A DNA stretch of 41,928 bases, taken from the NCBI GenBank assembly GCA_949299755.1, contig CASGBA010000018.1:1-41928 (forward strand), written 5' to 3'. The DNA comes from an uncultured Treponema sp. (GTDB lineage: Bacteria > Spirochaetota > Spirochaetia > Treponematales > Treponemataceae). Position 1 is the stretch's first letter, and each line of letters opens with the position of its first letter. Positions 37,207 to 41,928 of the stretch are shown here, in pieces. A program made the translations under genes and the position numbers. Under the pieces are notes generated by a model. It searched no databases. It was not told the origin of the DNA and was given only the letters and a program-made list of their open reading frames with translations.

Positions 37207-38373
37207 ATGATCCGTTTTGCAGATGAAGCCCTGATCACTGTTTCTTCCGGGAAAGGCGGGAACGGTTGTGTAGCTTTCCGCCGGGAGAAGTATGTCCCCA
37301 ACGGAGGTCCCTCCGGCGGGGATGGAGGACGGGGTGGAGATTTGATTTTTGAAATACGGCGGAACCTGCGGACTCTTGCCCATTTACGGTATAAGCAGAA
37401 TTTCAAGGCAAAAAACGGACTTGATGGACAGGGAAACAAGCGTTTTGGAGCTGACGGAGAAGACTGTGTAGTGCCTCTTCCTCCGGGATGTATTTTAAAA
37501 GACGCTGACAGCGGTGAAATTCTTCTTGATTTAGGTGAAGCCCAGGCGGGCCGTTTTGTTTTTTTGCAGGGCGGTAATGGCGGCTGGGGAAATGTGCATT
37601 TCAAGGGTCCTGCAAACCAAGCCCCAAGAACAGCATTGCCAGGACAACCGGGGGAAAGCCGGCGCATACGGGTGGAATTAAATATAATCGCGGATATAGG
37701 TTTTGTGGGTTTCCCTAATGCTGGAAAATCCACCCTTTTGGATTATTTTACAAATGCCAGGCCTAAAATAGCCCCCTATCCATTTACTACAAAGATTCCC
37801 AATCTGGGTGTTTTGAGGGTTGAGGATTTACATGATATTGTGTTGGCGGATATTCCCGGCATAATAGAGGGAGCTTCTTCCGGGGTAGGGCTTGGGTCGA
37901 GGTTTTTGAAGCATATTTCCCGGGCTGTGGGATTGGCCTTTCTCATTGATTTGTCGGATGAAAATTATTTGAAAGCTTATCCGCTTCTTCAAGCTGAATT
38001 GGAAGGTTTCTCCGGTTCCCTGGCGGAAAAAAAACGTATTGTTGTGGGGACAAAAATCGATCTGCCGGAATCAAAAGAACATTTTAATGAATTGAAAAAA
38101 TTCATTCATGAAAATCATAAGGGGATAGAGGTGTTTGCCATTTCTGTCTCCGAGCGACGTGGTTTGGATGAATTAAAAAAAGCTTTTATTGCCATGGCTG
38201 ATTCCCAGGACTCTTCCGATGAACATGGTTCCCGTAAACCGGTGTTCCCCCAGGAACAAAGTGTCCCGGATTTTATGCTGGCCGATTTGAATGAACCTGA
38301 ATATGAAAATTATGATGCAGAACATTTCGGGGCAACTGTCAGTTTAAGCAGAAAACGCCGGGGTAAAAAATAA
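37207..38373 (+). CDS. obgE: GTPase Obg/CgtA
   Basis: 388 residues. An essential GTPase in 50S assembly and stress control. The Gly-rich Obg fold (1-158) has SSGKGGNGCVAFRREKYVP and GGNGGWGN. The G domain has GFPNAGKST (G1), DIPGIIEGAS (G3) and GTKIDLP (G4; the usual Asn is Thr, a common variant). The C-terminal tail is short and charged. The ribosome-binding site is weak. The rplU-rpmA-obgE order is widely conserved. Confidence 0.96.
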   Translation: MIRFADEALITVSSGKGGNGCVAFRREKYVPNGGPSGGDGGRGGDLIFEIRRNLRTLAHLRYKQNFKAKNGLDGQGNKRFGADGEDCVVPLPPGCILKDADSGEILLDLGEAQAGRFVFLQGGNGGWGNVHFKGPANQAPRTALPGQPGESRRIRVELNIIADIGFVGFPNAGKSTLLDYFTNARPKIAPYPFTTKIPNLGVLRVEDLHDIVLADIPGIIEGASSGVGLGSRFLKHISRAVGLAFLIDLSDENYLKAYPLLQAELEGFSGSLAEKKRIVVGTKIDLPESKEHFNELKKFIHENHKGIEVFAISVSERRGLDELKKAFIAMADSQDSSDEHGSRKPVFPQEQSVPDFMLADLNEPEYENYDAEHFGATVSLSRKRRGKK

Positions 38374-38375
38374 GG

Positions 38376-39002
38376 ATGAGGCTGGCGGTTTTAGGGGGTG
38401 CCTTTAATCCTCCCCACATAGGACATTTCGCTTTGGCGGACGCTGTTCATACGGAGCTTGGCTTTGACAGGGTTTTGCTTGTCCCTTCTTTTTTTTCTCT
38501 GTATAAACAAATTGAAGGTTCTGTTTCCGCGGAAAACCGTTTTGAAATGGCTTATGCCGCCGCACGGGAAAGCGGTTTTGCCCTGGTTTCGGACTGTGAA
38601 TTGAAGAGGGGTGGAGTTTCTTATACAGTTGACACACTTCATGATGTGGTAAATGAATATGCAGGGGAGCTTACAGGCAAACCGGCGTTAATTATAGGCT
38701 CCGACTGGATTACTGGGTTTTATACCTGGAATAAAGCGGAGGAAATTGCGGCGACCGCCGATATAATTTTGGCGAGGCGTCCCGGATTTCCGTTACCTGA
38801 AGGACTTTCAGCCGGTTCTGCGTGCGATTTTCTTTTCCCGAATATGAAAACAAGGGTCAGAGTGTTTTGCCTTGAAAACCCGGAGATTTCCGTGTCTTCT
38901 TCCGATATACGCCGGCGTATTTCCGGCGGGAAAAGCTGGCGGTATTTTGTGCCGGAGGCAGTTTACAGGTATATTTTGGAGCATAATTTATATGGGCTAT
39001 AA
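38376..39002 (+). CDS. nadD: Nicotinate-nucleotide adenylyltransferase
   Basis: 208 residues. It makes nicotinate adenine dinucleotide from NaMN and ATP. GGAFNPPHIGH (7-17) is the nucleotide-binding motif, YTVDTL and IGSDW are typical, and ISVSSSDIRRRI is the C-terminal signature. It begins 2 bases after obgE and overlaps yqeK by 11 bases, so the group is one operon. Confidence 0.95.
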   Translation: MRLAVLGGAFNPPHIGHFALADAVHTELGFDRVLLVPSFFSLYKQIEGSVSAENRFEMAYAAARESGFALVSDCELKRGGVSYTVDTLHDVVNEYAGELTGKPALIIGSDWITGFYTWNKAEEIAATADIILARRPGFPLPEGLSAGSACDFLFPNMKTRVRVFCLENPEISVSSSDIRRRISGGKSWRYFVPEAVYRYILEHNLYGL

Positions 39003-39624
39003 TGAAATGGATTTGAATGAAATACTCCGGATTACAAAAAAGGTTGAGGTTTTTGCACGCAATATTCTTCCCCCGGGCAGATATGACCATTCTTTGCGCA
39101 CTGCAAAAATGTGCAGGAAACTTTGTGAAAAATTCCATTTGGATACGCATTTGGGATTTCTTGCAGGAGTTTCCCATGATTTGTGTAAAAGCAATTCCGA
39201 TGAAGCCCTTGCTGCCCTGGCTAAAAGGGACGGTTTCCCTGTTTCAGCTTTGGAGGTTAAAAAACCATCCTTGCTCCATGGACGGGCCGCCGCGGTTTTA
39301 TTGAAAGATGATTTCGGTCTGGAAAATGAGGATGTTCTGGATGCGGTACGCTGGCACACCTTCGGCCGGAAAGGGTTGTGTCCCCTTGGTAAGGCACTGT
39401 TTATTGCGGATAAAATAGAGCCGGGACGCAAAGGGATTTCAAAACGGATCCGGAAGGAAGTTTTAGCCTTGGATTTTACCGGAATGATTCTCCGGGTTAT
39501 TGAGGATAACATAAATTACCTGAATGAAACCGGTAAAATTGTTGCTCCGGAAACTTTGGAAATGTACAATGAAATAAAAGCCGGTAAAGGCGGGGAAGAA
39601 CAGCCGTTTCAATCCGGGGTATAA
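38992..39624 (+). CDS. yqeK: HD-domain hydrolase YqeK (Ap4A hydrolase family)
   Basis: 210 residues. Metal and substrate residues follow the YqeK pattern: H33, H62-D63, H96 in LLHGRAA, H122 in RWHTFG, and D140 in ADKIEPGR. Characterised members split diadenosine tetraphosphate symmetrically to ADP. ATG 38992 is preferred, with GGAG 10 bases upstream; ATG 39007 is possible. The nadD-yqeK-rsfS grouping is common; here an LCP gene intervenes. Confidence 0.92.
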   Translation: MGYNEMDLNEILRITKKVEVFARNILPPGRYDHSLRTAKMCRKLCEKFHLDTHLGFLAGVSHDLCKSNSDEALAALAKRDGFPVSALEVKKPSLLHGRAAAVLLKDDFGLENEDVLDAVRWHTFGRKGLCPLGKALFIADKIEPGRKGISKRIRKEVLALDFTGMILRVIEDNINYLNETGKIVAPETLEMYNEIKAGKGGEEQPFQSGV

Positions 39625-39662
39625 AAGGTTTTGTTTTACACCTTGTTTTAGCGGGAGGGTTT

Positions 39663-40895
39663 ATGAAAGCTGTAAAACTGGACAGAAGTATTATTTTTCT
39701 CATGTTTATATTGGTTCTTCTGGTGGTTTCCCTGATTGCGTTGGTCTTTGAGTTGAGGACTAACCCTGTGGAGAATATTATCAAGGATGATAAACTCCTT
39801 AATGTCCTTTTTATAATTGAAAAAGACGGTGCTCCCTTTTGTTCAAATATAATAACTTACTATTCAGAAAATAAAAGGGCCGCCATGTTTGATATTCCTC
39901 CGCAGACAGGGCTCATACTTCATTCTCTTACGCCTTCCCGGACTGACAGAATCGAAGCCAGCTACATTGAAAAAGGACGGGAAGCTTTCAGGCGGGAGGT
40001 GGAAAATCTGACTGACATGGAAATTCCATTCTATGTGGTGATATCCTTCGATGATTTTATTAAGCTTACGGATTTCCTTTCCGGTTTTAATATTTTCATT
40101 CCTACTCCTGTCGATGTGTATTTGGGAAACGATACTACGGCGGAACCAACCTTGGACGAGAGGATTCTCCTGCCCTCCGGTTCAGTTGTCCTTGACGGAG
40201 ACAAAATCCGCTCCTATATGACTTACTCCGAGGAAGGCGACAGGGAGGGTGCGGTGGCCATGCGTCGCCAACAGGCCCTTTTGTCTTTTTTCCGTTCCCT
40301 TAATGATAATTACGATTTTGTATTTTCTTCCGAAATGTTTCCCATGATTGAATCCTGTTTGATATCCAATATTTCAGGCGCACCTTTGAAAAATCTTATG
40401 CAGGAACTTTCCGGAATTGATGCGGAACGGTTGGTTCCCCAGCAAATGAGGGGATCCGTCAGGATTGTTGACGGAAAAGAAATGCTTTTTCCCTTTTATG
40501 ATGGTGATTTGCAAAAAGAAATAATACGGAAAACCCTTGCGGGTTTCCTTTCAGAAAACTCTGAGGAGCTTGAGCGTATTTATGCTTTGGAAATTCTAAA
40601 TGGGACAACCACCCAGGATTTGGCGAGGAGAACATCTGAGCTTTATCAGGGTTTTGGTTATGATGTGGTAAGGGTTGCCAATGCTCCGGAAAATAATGTG
40701 GAAGAAACTGTAATTATTGACAGAATCGAAGGGAATTCCGTTGCAAGGGTAATAGGTCAGGTTATCCATTGTGAAAATATCCGTACTGCAGAGGTTAGCA
40801 GTGATGACGGAAATGTGGATGATGGCACCGAATATCTGGTTGACTTTACTATTATATTAGGCAGCGATTTTAACGGCAGATATGTAATTAAATGA
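39663..40895 (+). CDS. LCP (LytR-CpsA-Psr) family protein with LytR_C domain, divergent
   Basis: 410 residues. One N-terminal membrane helix (about 10-31) anchors an extracytoplasmic LCP-like domain (about 45-290) and a LytR_C domain (about 305-400; LEILNGTTTQDLARRTSELY, VDFTIILG). LCP enzymes attach glycopolymers to peptidoglycan via lipid-pyrophosphate substrates. The usual RSDT and SIPRD motifs read CSNI and DIPPQ, while RRQQALL is kept. Enzymatic function is therefore doubtful. GGAGG 5 bases upstream fixes ATG 39663. Confidence 0.8.
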   Translation: MKAVKLDRSIIFLMFILVLLVVSLIALVFELRTNPVENIIKDDKLLNVLFIIEKDGAPFCSNIITYYSENKRAAMFDIPPQTGLILHSLTPSRTDRIEASYIEKGREAFRREVENLTDMEIPFYVVISFDDFIKLTDFLSGFNIFIPTPVDVYLGNDTTAEPTLDERILLPSGSVVLDGDKIRSYMTYSEEGDREGAVAMRRQQALLSFFRSLNDNYDFVFSSEMFPMIESCLISNISGAPLKNLMQELSGIDAERLVPQQMRGSVRIVDGKEMLFPFYDGDLQKEIIRKTLAGFLSENSEELERIYALEILNGTTTQDLARRTSELYQGFGYDVVRVANAPENNVEETVIIDRIEGNSVARVIGQVIHCENIRTAEVSSDDGNVDDGTEYLVDFTIILGSDFNGRYVIK

Positions 40896-40963
40896 TAATA
40901 TGATGGAAATGCTGCCTTTGATTACGGCTTGTAGTAATATGTTTTTCCGGTTATGCTGATACC

Positions 40964-40969
40964 TATAAT
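40964..40969 (+). promoter_or_regulatory. Candidate -10 box upstream of rsfS
   Basis: A perfect TATAAT lies 18 bases before the rsfS ATG, in an AT-rich 92-base gap. No good -35 is spaced correctly (GTTTTT at 17 bases), so this is tentative. Confidence 0.35.
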
Positions 40970-40987
40970 ATAGAGAGGGAAAGAGAA

Positions 40988-41359
40988 ATGAGCGGACTAA
41001 AATCTACATCTTCTGAAAACATCCGGGAAAAAGCAATTGAACTTGCCCGTCTTCTGAAAGAAGGAAAGGGAGAAAATGTTGTTGTTTTGGATGTTTCCGG
41101 CAAAAGCTCCTTCGCCGATTATTTTGTGATTGCAACGGCTTCCAGCTCTGTACATTTGCGGGGATTGGGTCGTATTGTCTCTGATGGAATTGTCTCCTTG
41201 GGAATACATCCTGTTCCGGTAAGACAGAATAATTCTTCCTCTGATGAATGGCGTTTAATTGATTTAGGTGATATCGTTGTACATTTAATGACAGGGCCGG
41301 CCCGGGCATTTTATGATTTGGAAAAGCTTTGGTTCGGCGCGGAGGTTGTTACCATATAA
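40988..41359 (+). CDS. rsfS: Ribosomal silencing factor RsfS
   Basis: 123 residues. It binds L14 and blocks subunit joining during slow growth. Family features are VVVLDVSGKSSFADYFVIATA, the SVHLRGLG helix, EWRLIDLGDIVVHLM and FYDLEKLW. AGAGGGA precedes ATG 40988. It closes the ribosome/NAD gene block and is followed by two terminators. Confidence 0.95.
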   Translation: MSGLKSTSSENIREKAIELARLLKEGKGENVVVLDVSGKSSFADYFVIATASSSVHLRGLGRIVSDGIVSLGIHPVPVRQNNSSSDEWRLIDLGDIVVHLMTGPARAFYDLEKLWFGAEVVTI

Positions 41360-41367
41360 GATAAGAA

Positions 41368-41405
41368 AAAACAGAAGAAAACCCGCGCTGATTTTCTTCT
41401 GTTTT
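41368..41405. terminator. Bidirectional-type hairpin after rsfS
   Basis: A perfect 14-bp inverted repeat, AAAACAGAAGAAAA (41368-41381) and TTTTCTTCTGTTTT (41392-41405), encloses a 10-base GC-rich loop. A-rich and T-rich flanks let it act on either strand. Confidence 0.7.
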
Positions 41406-41424
41406 CCAGGTTAAAATGCTTATT

Positions 41425-41454
41425 CCCCGCCTTTACTGTCAGGCGGGGTTTTTT
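41425..41454 (+). terminator. Rho-independent terminator
   Basis: CCCCGCCT (41425-41432) and AGGCGGGG (41441-41448) form an 8-bp GC-rich stem with an 8-base loop, followed by TTTTTT (41449-41454). Confidence 0.92.
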
Positions 41455-41673
41455 GTGCGGTCCTCTTTTTGCGGTTCATGCGTTTTTTCCAAAAAAACAG
41501 AAAATGATGCATTTCTTTGCAAAATCTTGATAAATCTATAGAAAAAGCTTAACCAATGTATTTTATTTTTGCCTTGTCAGTCAGACACAGGAGCCGGCGT
41601 TTTGTAAAAGATTTGCCTGTTTCCTGCCTGCGGCCGCGGCAGTCTGCTGACGACAAGATTTATAGGAGTTATC
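41455..41673 (+). other. Non-coding upstream region of the repeat-protein gene
   Basis: No convincing gene is present. A long-range inverted repeat, CTTGTCAGTCAG (41573-41584) with CTGACGACAAG (41647-41657), has one bulged base. It encloses a GC-rich stretch containing GCGGCCGC and ends 6 bases before the ribosome site. I could not place a promoter with confidence. Confidence 0.5.
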
Positions 41674-41928
41674 ATGAAAAAGATTTTGTTTTTGTTGCTT
41701 ATTGTTTCTATGACCCTTTCTTTCACCTTTGCTGCGGATAAGGCTCTCCCTGAAGATGAAGGTAACCTCCCTGAGGACGCTTCCATCGTTGCCCAGGCCG
41801 AGGAAGAGAAGGAAGATGACGGCGTTCTCCCCGAGGACGCTTCCATCGTGGCCCAGGCCGAGGAAGAGAAGGAAGACGACGGCGTTCTCCCTGAGGACGC
41901 TTCCATCGTGGCCCAGGCCGAGGAAGAG
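41674..41928 (+). CDS. Secreted acidic tandem-repeat protein, 3' end beyond the window
   Basis: The first 85 codons are visible. A signal peptide (MKKILFLLLIVSMTLSFTFA) is followed by near-identical 20-residue repeats whose core is LPEDASIVAQAEEEKEDD. A partial unit (LPEDE) comes first, then full units at 41761-41820 and 41821-41880 and a third cut at 41928. The repeats are strongly acidic and probably disordered or extended. Codon choice in them (GAG, GCC, ATC) is GC-richer than in the neighbours. AGGAG 5 bases before ATG 41674 fixes the start. Function is unknown; a surface or periplasmic location is inferred from the signal. Confidence 0.8.
   Translation, partial: MKKILFLLLIVSMTLSFTFAADKALPEDEGNLPEDASIVAQAEEEKEDDGVLPEDASIVAQAEEEKEDDGVLPEDASIVAQAEEE
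41761..41928 (+). repeat. 60-bp tandem coding repeats
   Basis: Units of exactly 60 bp begin at 41761, 41821 and 41881. The second and third differ only at single bases such as CCC/CCT; the first differs at its first codons (GGTAAC for GGCGTT) and a few third positions. Near-identity at silent sites indicates recent expansion or ongoing gene conversion. Confidence 0.95.

Noticed and set aside
37203-37733. 176-codon antisense frame inside obgE
   Set aside because: It is a shadow of the Gly-rich Obg domain; the Pro/Ser-rich product is an artefact of the complementary codons.
41577-41906. Ser-rich reverse-strand frame over the repeat gene
   Set aside because: It is a by-product of the 60-bp repeat. 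The forward frame has a signal peptide and ribosome-binding site; the reverse has neither.
41761-41928. Tandem repeats as a CRISPR array
   Set aside because: The units are contiguous and coding, with no variable spacers, although a Cas2-like gene exists elsewhere in the window.

Overview
The window looks like chromosomal DNA from a spirochaete close to Treponema. This is inferred from gene content and order as I remember them, not from a database search. Support comes from the block rplU-prp-rpmA-obgE-nadD-yqeK-LCP-rsfS, a lolCDE cluster beside ftsY, a McsA-McsB-ClpC cassette, a type III glutamine synthetase, many secreted TPR or beta-sandwich proteins, and frequent TTG/GTG starts. I see no insertion sequence, prophage, integrase or CRISPR array. 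Apart from the repeat gene at the right edge, this is densely packed core chromosome.

Layout. (1) 1-3490: end of an rRNA operon with 16S-23S spacer, tRNA-Ile(GAU), 23S, 5S and a U-tract. The 23S carries G at the position equivalent to E. coli A2058. (2) 3528-10537, plus strand: phoH, pgpH-like HD phosphodiesterase, ybeY, corC/hlyC-like CBS protein, and a secreted TPR protein. (3) 10546-11805, minus strand: an exported protein with fibronectin-like domains. (4) 11921-21652, plus strand: an orphan Cas2-like gene with an apparently leaderless promoter, prfB with its programmed +1 frameshift, a PEGA-type membrane protein, ftsY, an unknown exported protein, lolC/lolD/lolE-like genes, mcsA and mcsB. 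clpC follows at 21655-24201. (5) 24198-30588, minus strand: murE, a dapF-like gene, birA, a TGS/SAD-uridine kinase fusion and glgC, in transcription order. (6) 30739-41359, plus strand: queD, glnA type III, ispG, a lipoprotein-like TPR protein, a small outer-membrane barrel, the rplU operon, obgE, nadD, yqeK, an LCP-family protein and rsfS, closed by two terminators. (7) 41674-41928: start of a secreted acidic protein made of 60-bp (20-residue) tandem repeats, cut by the window edge.

How it fits together. Much of the set serves ribosome making and translation (rRNA, YbeY, RF2, L21, L27, Obg, RsfS) and envelope building (MurE, FtsY, Lol exporter, LCP protein, outer-membrane proteins). The rest covers protein quality control (McsA/McsB/ClpC) and nucleotide, cofactor and nitrogen metabolism.

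The most notable theme is several family members that have lost expected catalytic residues while staying in conserved contexts. The DapF-like protein lacks both epimerase cysteines. McsB is altered at its cysteine/GTGLR, RGxYGEG and RDxxRA motifs. The LCP protein lacks most signature arginines. A catalytically intact Prp protease sits beside an L27 with no N-terminal extension to cleave. These, with the orphan Cas2-like gene and the G2058 23S allele, are the best leads.
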